Shown one piece after another: positions 45,057 to 55,493 of a stretch of DNA of 64,000 nucleotides. The position numbers and the translations under genes are program-made. Each line of letters starts with the position of its first letter. The first letter of the stretch is position 1. The stretch is from Meconema thalassinum (Eukaryota > Arthropoda > Insecta > Orthoptera > Tettigoniidae): the NCBI GenBank assembly GCA_946902985.2, contig OX336388.2:1504328545-1504392544 (forward strand). The letters run 5' to 3'. The notes under the pieces are model-generated. The model did no database searches. It was not told the DNA's origin and worked only from the letters and a program-made list of their open reading frames with translations.

Positions 45057-46610
45057 TTGTTGTTGTTTGAGTCTTCAGTTTTTTAACTGGTTTGATGCAG
45101 CCTTCCATGTATCCCTCTCCTGAGCTAATCGTTTCATTTCTACATAGCTACCACACCCTACATCCGAGGCAATCTGTTTAACCCTGGTTTACCCCTACAG
45201 TTCAAGTCCGCGACCCTCCCATCCATAACTACTGTCGACCAAACTATTATGTGTACTCGAGTTTGAAGTTTGTTTGTGAAGTAACCGATAGACCTATATA
45301 AAATCCAATAACATCATCATTTTCGTCGTTCTATTTTACGTTCGATCATGTAGGTTTGGAATTTTAAATTTATATTTTAATATTTTTTATCACAGTTGGA
45401 ACACAAGAAGTGCCTGTTTTTAAGCGTTTTTCAACCATGCGTCACATTTAAGAATTATTATCTCACAAACCCGTCATCAGATCGAATCCAAATTTTAACA
45501 CAACATACACTGGAATGTTGTATAACAGGTTTATTAATTTTAAAATTTTTTGTGTCCAAGAAACAAAGTTGTTATTATTTTTGTAAGGTAACTTTTCCTC
45601 GGCTCGGGATGGTTTGAAAATGTAGTTCTTGGTCGCGTTGTAATCCGTTATACATCAAAACGGTATGCTGTATGATTGTGAAATACGTAAATTAATTCAC
45701 TTATTGTATATCGGTTTGTATTTGTACGAAGAATTAAGACATGGTTCACCAGTTAGCCGCTCCGGTGAAAGCAGTACATCATTGCCAAGATGGGCTACAT
45801 CACGCGTCATGGCACGTCTCGCTCGGAGGTGATGGGCTCCATATCAGCAACGCTGTATAGCATTTCCCGGAGCGGCTAGCTGGTGAACCATGTCTTAATT
45901 CTCCGTACAAATACAAACCGATATAAAATAAGTGAATTAATTTACCTATTTCACAGTCCTACAGCATAACTTTTTGATGTATAAGGATTACAACGCAACC
46001 AAGGACTACATTTTCCAACGACCCCGAGCCGAGAAAGAGTTACCTTACAAAAATAATAACAACATTCGTTCTTGAACACACAAAATTTTGAAATTAATAA
46101 ACCAGTTATAAAACATTCCAATCTATATTGTGTTAAAATTCGGATTCGATCTGATTAGGGGTTTGTGAGATAATAATTCTTAAATGTGACGCATGGTTGA
46201 AACACGCATAAAAAGGGGCACTTTTTGTGTTTCAAATGCGATAAAAAATATTAAAATATAAATTAAAAATTCCAAACCTACATGAACTAACGTAAAATCG
46301 AAAGTCAAAAATGATGATGTCATTGGATTTTATGAAGGTCCATTGGCTACTTCACAAACAACCTTCAAACTCGAGTGCACATAATATTTTGGTCGACAGT
46401 AAGCTTGCCATTCCTGGGTGTCATAAGATGTGTCCTACCCTCCTATCTCTTCTCTTCATTAGCAGTCGCCAGAAACCTCTCTCCTCTCCCACTCGTCTTA
46501 ATACCTCTTCATTTGTTACCCTAACTACCCATCTGATCATCATTCTCCCTTATCACCACATTTCAAAAGCTTCAATTCTCCTCTTTTCTGCTGCACCATT
46601 AGTCCATTAG
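45057..46610 (-). pseudogene. LINE C-terminal fragment split by a foldback element
   Basis: 45057-45231 and 46400-46610 together match 30790-31180 (ttgttgttgtttgagtcttc, ctacatagctaccacaccct, cttctcttcattagcagtcg). The two parts are separated by the element at 45232-46399. Several small deletions remove the coding frame. Same LINE family as 30790-31553. Confidence 0.75.
45232..46399. mobile_element. Foldback MITE, 1168 bp, TA target duplication
   Basis: Ends CTGTCGACC and GGTCGACAG, flanked by TA on both sides (45230-45231 and 46400-46401); the unoccupied LINE copy at about 30970 has a single TA in aactaagcttg. Arms of about 540 bp (45232-45771 and 45866-46399) are imperfect inverses and meet around a short loop of about 95 bp. 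TA duplication suggests IS630-Tc1-mariner type mobilisation. No transposase. The ORF at 45396-45617 lies in the arm and is not a gene. Confidence 0.8.
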
Positions 46611-47089
46611 GACAACTCAGCAACTTTTCTAGGTTTAAGCCGTGCCTTGTGCGGGGATTCAATGGCCGTGAAAGACAAAACAACAACTTTATTGAAATAA
46701 GTTTGCCCAATTCCTCAGTAAGAGTAATTAAGAAACAATAATAATTAACGTGACAGCCGGTAGAATACGACACATTCGACTGTGAATCAACGTTGTAGAT
46801 CATGGTTAAAAACGAAAAAGAGCAGATCGAAATTGGCAAACAAAAATATTCAGTTAAGAAAAAACAAATTTATAAAGAAAATGAAAGCATACCGTGCAAA
46901 ATAGAAAGTATCTTAACATTGTAAATTCGAGTAAACTTCTGAAAGCCCCCTTACAACAACCAGCCGAAAGAGTATAAAATTAGACTCAAAATCACGATCG
47001 TATCCGAGCCCCAAAAGCAACCTCTATATATAAAATATATCTCATTTTAAGCATATCAATGCGAGGAGCAACGTTCGTGGTTAGAAGTA
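46611..47089. other. Mostly unassigned; start of tandem array flank
   Basis: No motif-bearing ORF. The last 50 bp (gcatatcaatgcgaggagca ...) resemble the inter-unit segment at 48360-48400, so the array may begin near 47040. Confidence 0.4.
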
Positions 47090-47090
47090 G

Positions 47091-49623
47091 GAACCGAACC
47101 CAGCGTTTTAAGGCCCTAAAACGAACGGTTTTCGAGATATTGCCAGAAAACTATCCCCGGGCTGCGACATTTCAGCGGTAGCCATAGTAACGTTGTTCTG
47201 TTTCTCACAGGGAACACAGTTATTTGGGAATATATCCGAAACCGTTCATTTTAGGAACTTAAAAAGTGTGTTTCGGGGTCCCTGCAGGACCTCCGAGTAT
47301 TGTTTCTCGTATGTGACGGCTTAAAATGAGCTAAATCCGAACATTTTACCGACTGTCCTTGCTCAGTACCAAAGGGCCGAAAAAAGTCACTTACAAATTG
47401 AATTTTCAAAAACCGTTTCTTATTGGGCCTCTACATACTCGGATCAACCAACATGCAAAATTTCAGCTTCCTAGGTCTAGTGGTTTGAGCCCTGCGTCGA
47501 TGATTCAATTTTGGATTGTCAATGCTAAAGGGTCGAAAAAAGTCACTTACAAATTGAATTTTCAAAAACCGTTTGTTTGTGAGCCTCTACATACTCGGTT
47601 CAACCATAATGCAAAATTTCAGCTTCCTAGGTCTAGTGGTTTGAGCCCTGCGGTGATGAGTCAGTTTTGGATTATATATAAGAGATTATATATAAGAGAT
47701 TTCAGCTGTGGGAACCGAACCCAGCGTTTTAAGGACCTAAAACGAACGGTTTTCGAGATATTGCCAGAAAACTATCACCGGTCTGCGAAATTTCAACGGT
47801 TGCCATAGTAACGTTGATCTGTTTCTCAGAGGGAACACAGTTATTTGGGAATATCTCCGAAACCGTTCATTTTAGGAACTTAAAAAGTGTGTTTCGGGGT
47901 CCCTACAGGACCTCCGAGTATTGTTTCTCGTATGTGGCGGCTTAAAATGAGCTAAATCCGAACATTTTACCGACTGTCCTTGCTCAGTGCCAAAGGGCCG
48001 AAAAAAGTCACTTACAAATTGAATTTTCAAAAACCGTTTCTTATTGGGCCTCTACATACTTGGATCAACCAACATGCAAAATTTCAGCTTTCTAGGTCTA
48101 GTGGTATGAGCCCTGCGTCGATGAGTCAATTTTGGATTGTCAATGCCAAAGGGCCGAAAAAAGTCACTTACAAATTAAATTTTCAAAAACCGTTTCTTAG
48201 TGAGCCTCTACATACTCGGATCAACCAAAATGCAAAATTTCAGCTTCCTAGGTCTAGTGGTTTGAGCCCTGCGGTGATGAGTCAGTTTTGGATTATATAT
48301 AAGAGATGAGACTTTCCGAGTCGATTTGATCGTAGAAATATGGATTATAGCTCTTTTTGCGCGTATCAATGTAAGAAGCAATGTTCGTGGTTTCCACTTC
48401 GAAGAAGTGGGAACCGAACCCAGCGTTTTAAGGCCCTAAAACGGACGGTTTTCGAGATATTGCCAGAAAACTATCCCCGGTCTGCGAAATTTCAGCGGTT
48501 GCCATAGTAACGTTGATCTGTTTCTCAGAGGGAACACAGTTATTTGGGAATATCTCCGAAACCGTTCATTTTAGGAACTTAAAAAGTGTGTTTCGGGGTC
48601 CCTACAGGACCTCCGAGTATTGTTTCTCGTATGTGGCGGCTTAAAATGAGCAAAATCCGAACATTTTACCGACTCTCCTTGCTCAGTGCCAAAGGGCCGA
48701 AAAAAGTGACACAAATTGAATTTTCAAAAACCGTTTCTAATTGGGCCTCTACATACTCGGATCAACCAACATGCAAAATTTCAGCTTTCTAGGTCTAGTG
48801 GTTTGAGCCCTGCGTCGATGAGTCAATTTTGGATTGTCAATGCCAAACGGCCGAAAATGTCACTTACAAATTGAATTTTCAAAAACCGTTTCTTAGTGAG
48901 CCTCTACATATTCGGATCAACCAACATGCAAAATTTCAACTTCCTAGGTCTAGTGGTTTGAGCCCTGCGGTGATGAGTCAGTTTTGGATTATATATAAGA
49001 GATTATATATAAGAGATTTCAGCTGTGGGAACCGAACCCAGCGTTTTAAGGCCCTAAAACGAACGGTTTTCGAGATATTGCCAGAAAACTATCCCCGGTC
49101 TGCGAAATTTCAAGGGTTGCCATAGTAACGTTGATCTGTTTCTCTGAGGGAACACAGTTATTTGGGAATATCTCCGAAACCGTTCATTTTAGGAACTTAA
49201 AAAGTGTGTTTCGGGGTCCCTACAGGACCTCCGAGTATTGTTTCTCGTATGTGGCGGCTTAAAATGAGCTAAATCCGAACATTTTACCGACTGTCCCTGC
49301 TCAGTGCCAAAGGGCCGAAAAAAGTGACTTACAAATTGAATTTTCAAAAACCGTTTCTTATTGGGCCTCTACATACTCGGATCAACCAACATGCAAAATT
49401 TCAGCTTTCTAGGTCTAGTGGTTTGAGCCCTGCGTCGATGAGTCAATTTTGGATTGTCAATGCCAAAGGGCCGAAAAACGTCACTTACAAATTGAATTTT
49501 CAAAAACCGTTTCTTAGTGTGCCTCTACATACTCGGATCAACCAGCATGCAAAATTTCAGCTTCCGAGGTCTAGTGGTTTGAGCCCTGCGGTAATGAGTC
49601 CGTTTTGGATTATATATAAGAGA
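47091..49623 (+). repeat. Four-unit tandem array (about 620-700 bp) with nested 156-bp repeats
   Basis: Units start gaaccgaacccagcg at 47091, 47712, 48411 and 49029 (periods 621, 699 and 618). Each contains a sub-repeat of 156 bp present twice (cttacaaattgaattttc at about 47389 and 47545). Each unit also holds an X-box-like GTTGCCATAGTAAC. F repeats at 30.5 and 41.5 kb are diverged relatives of the first half. ORFs of 98-149 codons over the 156-bp repeats have repetitive peptides and no known domain. Confidence 0.85.
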
Positions 49624-50032
49624 TATCAGTTTCTTGTGGACACGATAACTGCCGTAATTTTGCACCAATCACTTTTTACCGAATATGTATACCTATAAAA
49701 TCTCGGTCGAGTTCGTTACTGGGCTAAATCGGTCGAAGGGCGTGAAAATGGGGGGCCTTTTTCGAAAAAGCGAAATATTGCTATAACTCTCTTAATATGT
49801 GAAATATCGAACCGTTCAACGTTCATACTATGTGTAGGATAAAGCCCAAAAATTTATGTTTGCAGATTTTTTTTATAGCCCCAACCATTGACCAAAGGGG
49901 TGGGAAAAAGTGGTTTTTTTCGGGAAACATTAATCATATCTCTCTTAATAGGCACAATATCAAAACCTTACAGAATGGAGAATATTCCCATAATAATTAC
50001 CTAAAACGTTTGTCTGAAAGAATTTTTGATAT
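49624..50032 (+). repeat. C repeat, copy C5 (interrupted)
   Basis: Starts inside C at atcagtttcttgtggacacg and runs to aagaatttttgatat, where the second Gypsy element is inserted. Confidence 0.75.
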
Positions 50033-52198
50033 TGCGCCCTTTTCCTATAGGCCCCAGGCTAAGTCCGCATGGTTCTTGGTCATGCGGAGTGTATATCGTT
50101 TAAATGAGCTTCAAATACAGAGGAGAAGGAAACCGGATTGCATATTATTTAATCATGGCAAGCGCCCGATCTAGGTTGCAAGTCGAGCTCATGTACGTCG
50201 CAGGCAGTACCAGCGACGTATTGCCCAAAGTTTGCCAATACAGCGAAGTCTAGAACATGTTTCTATGCTACGCATCGACCAGAACAGGTGCAACATTTCA
50301 AGGACTTCTTGGGAAGCTGACCTCGATAATTTGTTCCCGTATGTTCTACGCTACGCCGCAAGTTAGCAAAGCCCCGCCCCTAAATCACTAAATAAATAAA
50401 TTGTGACAATACGATAACACCCAGGGTCGAACCCTTAACGTCACTAAACCTGGAATATTCCTAAGATTTTTCGCCAGTCATCAAACTGAATAGATCATCA
50501 TGATATCATTAAATCGATGATCAAGGAAATTAGTTCCTTACGCCAACAGTCTGGGGTGGAGAGTTTGGTTGCGCTGGTAGGGATAGCGTCCATGTCGTCA
50601 GAAATAGTGCCAGGGGACGCAAGATGCATATTTGTGGAAGCCGCGATCGAATGTCGGTGACAATATGATAATAATACGGCCCTATTATTAATATTAATTT
50701 GCACATATTGTGAATATGTTGAACGGTCTGAAAGAAGAGCTCCCGACAGAGTAGAAAGATTAGTGTTGAGTGCCGCCATGTGAAGGATATATCCCCGCAC
50801 TCTCGTGGCGGCAGGCGTTAGTTGGCAGTAGTCTGGAATAGTTTCGCGTGAGCAGTCCTACGTAGTTGGCAGTGAGTCAGAGTCCGGTTTGCTAGTTGGT
50901 TGGTGGTAGACGGCGGGCGAGAAGGATCGTCGCATAGCTACGAACAGTTAGCATTGGGAGCACGCCAAGCTAAATAATATTGCACCACAATTGGCGAGAT
51001 ACAAGGAGACGGTATTTAAAGAGACATAAATTGTGTTAAATAAAGTATTCATATGCGGGAAAGCAATATATTCGCTCAAAGTTATATAGTAGACTTTCCA
51101 CGCCAAGTGCAGAGACGGTGCTAGCAGACGCAGGAGTGAGGAAGACGTAGAAGGACAATCGAGGTCCGAACCGGAGCCCAGTTGAACCGGCACGTCATCT
51201 GCGAGTTCACCATTCGGAGGGAAATACGCGTAGAATCGGGCAACCAACGGCATCGTGAAGAAAGATCTAGTGAGATAGAAATACGTGTGGTTATATTGCG
51301 CAATCCCTGCTAAGTGTACAAAAGTGTCTAAAATAATAAATTGCGTGTTTATTAGGGTACTAGTATGTGATAACCTTATGAAAGTGTCAATAATAGTTTG
51401 TGAAGAAAATCGAGTGAAACCCAGCGAAATTATGATGAAGAATTAATCAGTGTAATAATGTATTCAGTGATGATGTGTGATTGTGATATCATGTAAAAGC
51501 CCATGGGGAGGAGCTGTGAAAGATCCCTGCTGAAAGGAATGATGGCAGCTGACAGGAGATCACGATGAGTATTAATCTTTGATTATATTAAGTCATTGTT
51601 TATGGGTGTATTCTTAGGATTACCATAGTTGTGTAAATAGTATGTAAGTGATTGATTTTTGAAGTTAGATTTATTTTGCTTAGATATGTGCGCACGTGAT
51701 GACGCGACGCTGCTCATTGATTTTGAGATGCTTGGCAGAAATAACGCTCACAAGTCGTACATGTTGGATACACTGGTAGGAATGTATGTTTCTTTATTTG
51801 CTAGAGTATGTGTATTTCAGCCCAGGAAAAGACGGAGGAAGCCCGGAGTGAGGCATGTTGTTTTGGGTAAGAAAGAGAGAGAGATAGAGAGATTCGAACA
51901 CTTTTACGGACATAATAATAACACGAGTTATTAATGATAATGTAGAAATAATAATAATAATAACAATAACACGAGTGATGGAGGGGAAATTTTTAATTCC
52001 GTAATGCTGGTATTTTGATTTCACACCTGGTGAGATATTTATTTAGCTAAGTTACGCCCTGGAAGTAAGCTAGGAACGTTACCTTTGCGTCTCCAATATA
52101 TTTGCTCTAATCAGGTAAGGTACGATTTGTGAGAGAGTGCACTGAACAACTGTCTGAGTGTTTTGGAACGTTTATGAGCATTGGGTCGTGGTGATATG

Positions 52199-52210
52199 CA
52201 AAAAGGTTAT
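52199..52210. repeat. Target duplication, left copy
   Basis: CAAAAAGGTTAT, repeated exactly at 54620-54631; marks insertion of the Penelope-like element. Confidence 0.85.
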
Positions 52211-52976
52211 AACAAGAGTTTAGTGCTTTTCAGTCGGTCAACACGAATGTACCCAAAGGAGATGGGTTATGCCCTAATCCTGAAATAAATTACATGAGAT
52301 TAATAAAACACTAGGATGACCAGTTTCGATCGTCAAGCGATCATCATCAGATCCATTACACTCAGGCTACAAAATCTATGTTTGAAATACAGGTGAAAAT
52401 ATTTACAATATGTACAATTATTTAGTTGCAGTATTGGTACTGCAACTGTCAGTGTATGCTAAATGCAGTATATATGTTAGGTGAAATGCTAAATGGTGAT
52501 AGCTATCCGGAGATTGTACTTTAGAGAGATTATATGGTTGTAAACTATGGTTAAACTATAAAAGTTTAGGCTAACTACTTATCTGATTGTCTTCCGTATA
52601 ACAGCTACTCGCAGTTTTCGTGCTCACTGGAACTCACTATGCGGTAGACTGTGGTGGTTATCTTAACGACTGGTTTTTCCCTGCTTTCTCCCCCTGCTCC
52701 TACGTGCTGTGGGGAGTGATAGCGATGTGTTTATGTGAGGTGTTGCCAACCTAGATAAGATGTATGTTATTGAATGAGGTGGGTCTACAATTATTAAAGA
52801 CCGTGGATTAGCCCTCGCCACGCGTGGAGCATAACCCATTCGAACTAAGCGTTGACGGTCTTATGAGGACGTCCCGGCACCTTTAATACTGCCCCGAATA
52901 TGGGTCTTGGTTTATTGCAGAAGAAAAGTACATCGTACACCTGATCCAGATAACATTTACCTATTAATAACCCCCT
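52211..52976 (-). repeat. Penelope pseudo-LTR, downstream copy (sense)
   Basis: Lies 3' of the coding segment on the minus strand and is the copy in sense orientation. Near-perfect inverse of 53797-54563. Confidence 0.85.
52314..52354 (-). ncRNA. Hammerhead ribozyme-like motif (sense copy)
   Basis: On the minus strand: stem I GGAT, core CTGATGA, stem II GATCG/CGATC, GAAAC, two-base-pair stem III, GTC cleavage site, then ATCC closing stem I. This is the minimal type-I form described in Penelope-like elements. One extra U before stem II departs from the standard core, so activity is uncertain. Confidence 0.6.
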
Positions 52977-53045
52977 AATTTCCCCCCTTTTTTATCTAGC
53001 TTGGCTGTGTCGCTAAATTGTGTTTTGTTTCCGACAGGGTGTGTT

Positions 53046-53796
53046 TTATAGTAGCGTGAAGAGGGGTGAGCTCTCCATGAACGTGTGTTCGTTTAGATTG
53101 TTGGGATTGTTTCGTTTGGCTAGGTGTATCTCGATTGCTTCCTTTATGTCAAGAGCTCTGCCTTTCGATTCGTGATGGATTATTTTAAGGTCCGACTCTA
53201 TGTTGGTAAAGCTGTGCCCTGCGTCACACATATGTTCGCACACGGCTGAATGTGTTCCGTATCTTATCGCATTCCTATGTTCATTATAACGTGTGTCTAC
53301 TCGCCTTCCACTCTGCCCGATGTAATTAGCTTGACAATCGGTGTCTTGGCACGTTATAGAATATACCCCTGACCTTGAATATGGGTCACGTTTATTTAGA
53401 TTACTATTTAGGAGGTGCCTAGCGGTTGTGTTTTTCGTCGTGAAAGCTATCTTTATGCCTTGCTTTTTGAATAGGTTAGTGATTTTATATGTATTCGCAT
53501 TCACATAGTTAAAACGCGCAAATTTTTTCTCATTATTGTCCGGTTTGGGAATCGTTTTATCTTTATTTTTAAGTTTGCCTATAATTTGATTTATTTTGCT
53601 TGGCGAGAAGTTGTTTTCCTTTGCTATTTGCATAATAGTTCTTATTTCCTTATTATAGTTGTCTTTTGACATGGGTATGTTTAAAGCTCTGTGCACCATT
53701 GAATTGAAACCCGCTAGTTTGTGCGTACTGGGGTGATTAGACTGATTGTCGATTGCATGCGAGGTTTGTGTAGCTTTCCAGAATATGGAGGAAATG
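53046..53796 (-). pseudogene. Penelope reverse transcriptase C-terminus and GIY-YIG endonuclease
   Basis: Open on the minus strand from the repeat junction at 53796 down to a stop at 53046. No start is expected because the upstream coding is lost; the internal Met at 53699 is not the true start. The first 35 residues contain H-K-L-A-G-F, from the reverse transcriptase C-terminal region. A linker rich in Lys follows. The endonuclease has G-V-Y and Y-I-G (the GIY-YIG pair), an R-Y-N-E-H helix, and C-E-H-M-C-x3-H typical of the Cys/His-containing Penelope type. The enzyme nicks target DNA to prime reverse transcription. The endonuclease part looks intact; the protein as a whole cannot be. Confidence 0.85.
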
Positions 53797-54563
53797 AGGG
53801 GGTTATTAATAGGTAAATGTTATCTGGATCAGGTGTACGATGTACTTTTCTTCTGCAATAAACCAAGGCAGATATTCGGGGCAGTATTAAAGGTGCCGGG
53901 ACGTCCTCATAAGACCGTCAACGCTTAGTTCGAATGGGTTATGCTCCACGCGTGGCGAGGGCTAATCCACGGTCTTTAATAATTGTAGACCCACCTCATT
54001 CAATAACATACATCTTATCTAGGTTGGCAACACCTCACATAAACACATCGCTATCACTCCCCACAGCACGTAGGAGCAGGGGGGAGAAAGCAGGGAAAAA
54101 CCAGTCGTTAAGATAACCACCGCAGTCTACCGCATAGTGAGTTCCAGTGTGCACGAAAACTGCGAGTAGCTGTTATACGGAAGACAATCAGATAAGTAGT
54201 TAGCCTAAAATTTTATATTTTAACCATAGTTTACAACCATATAATCTCTCTAAAGTACAATCTACGGATAGCTATCACCATTTAGCATTTCACCTAACAT
54301 ATATACTGCATTTAGCATACACTGACAGTTGCAGTACCAATACTGCAACTAAATAATTGTACATATTGTAAATATTTTCACCTGTATTTCAAACATAGAT
54401 TTTGTAGCCTGAGTGTAATGGATCTGATGATGATCGCTTGACGATCGAAACTGGTCATCCTAGTGTTTTATTAATCTCATGTAATTTATTTCAGGATTAG
54501 GGCATAACCCATCTCCTTTGGGTACATTCGTGTTGACCGACTGAAAAGCACTAAACTCTTGTT
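53797..54563 (+). repeat. Penelope pseudo-LTR, upstream copy (antisense)
   Basis: Inverse of 52211-52976, joined directly to truncated coding sequence at 53796. Inverted pseudo-LTR copies at 5'-truncated Penelope insertions are a known outcome of this group's integration. Confidence 0.85.
54420..54460 (+). ncRNA. Hammerhead ribozyme-like motif (inverted copy)
   Basis: GGAT, CTGATGA (54424-54430), stem II arms GATCG and CGATC, GAAAC, GTC with predicted cleavage after 54456, ATCC. Identical to the copy at 52314-52354 but on the plus strand. Confidence 0.6.
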
Positions 54564-54619
54564 TACTAAGGCAACACTGAAAATATGGCTTCAAACACCA
54601 CAATGTTCAAACACCACAA

Positions 54620-54631
54620 CAAAAAGGTTAT
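54620..54631. repeat. Target duplication, right copy
   Basis: CAAAAAGGTTAT, identical to 52199-52210. Confidence 0.85.
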
Positions 54632-55299
54632 GATAAAGGCATGCGAAATATGGTATTGGGATGGTCTCATGTGATCCCAGGTAAGCTACGACGAATGAAA
54701 GAAAAAAATGGTAAGAATTGTGAAATATGTGCAGTTAGGCTGTAGCGGACATCGCCATGTGTCCCATGATGTCGCCAACTGAAAATAAAAAGGTAAGAAG
54801 TGTGTATTGAGGCATGCCATAAGATAAGAGGTAAAGCCGAACGGCGCTTGCAATTATTTACGTGAAATGGTGAACCACGATTGGGTACGTTCCAAAGTTT
54901 ATACCACGCTCAGCTTCGAACAGGAGATCACTAGGCTTACGAGACTAGCTGCTCGTACATTTCATTTCGCTTATTTGGCGCAAGATTAGTAGGATGCTTT
55001 TGGTTACCACTGGGTGTATTGGCTCAACACATGTTTGTCCTAGGCCAAGGTCATTTGACATTTTCCCTCTCACCCTTTGGCTAACGGTACTTACGTCACT
55101 CCCGTCTTGGCCGTGCAGGAAGCCGAGCTTTTAGTAAATCATGTGTTTCCCGTACCAAGTTTAAGTCTGTGTTTGTTCGAGCACATTTTTGAACTGATAA
55201 TAATAACTCATTAAATAATGGTATTTTGTAATTGGGTGCAGATACACAGTGACCTATCATTACCTAGAGTCCTCGCAGTGACGAATCGTAACAATGATA

Positions 55300-55314
55300 A
55301 TAATAATAACAATG

Positions 55315-55349
<35 letters not shown>

Positions 55350-55350
55350 T
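55300..55350. repeat. AAT microsatellite
   Basis: Trinucleotide run with a few interruptions; a second run of the same type is at about 55448-55492. The 68-codon Asn-rich ORF here is an artefact of it. Confidence 0.9.
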
Positions 55351-55447
55351 ATATAATCAATGGATTCTGTAAAAGGGTATGGATATCCATTGACCTTTCG
55401 CGTACTAGCGTCATTGCAAATTAACATCACTGTGGGAATAATATTGG

Positions 55448-55493
<46 letters not shown>

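Larger units (their letters stand above)
52211..54619 (-). mobile_element. Penelope-like element, 5'-truncated, with inverted terminal repeats
   Basis: 2409 bp between exact 12-bp duplications. Two 766-bp terminal repeats in inverted orientation (52211-52976 and 53797-54563) flank a central coding segment on the minus strand, with a 56-bp tail at 54564-54619. The coding segment is the reverse transcriptase C-terminus plus GIY-YIG endonuclease that define Penelope-like retroelements. Each terminal repeat carries a hammerhead-ribozyme-like motif, as known for this group. The catalytic part of the reverse transcriptase is missing. Confidence 0.88.

Noticed and set aside
45396..45617. 73-codon ORF
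   Set aside because: Within one arm of the foldback element; the other arm does not keep the frame.
51659..51934. 91-codon ORF in the LTR region of element 2
   Set aside because: No motif, within inferred non-coding LTR sequence.
55218..55424. Asn-rich 68-codon ORF
   Set aside because: Product of an AAT microsatellite inside the retrotransposon LTR region.
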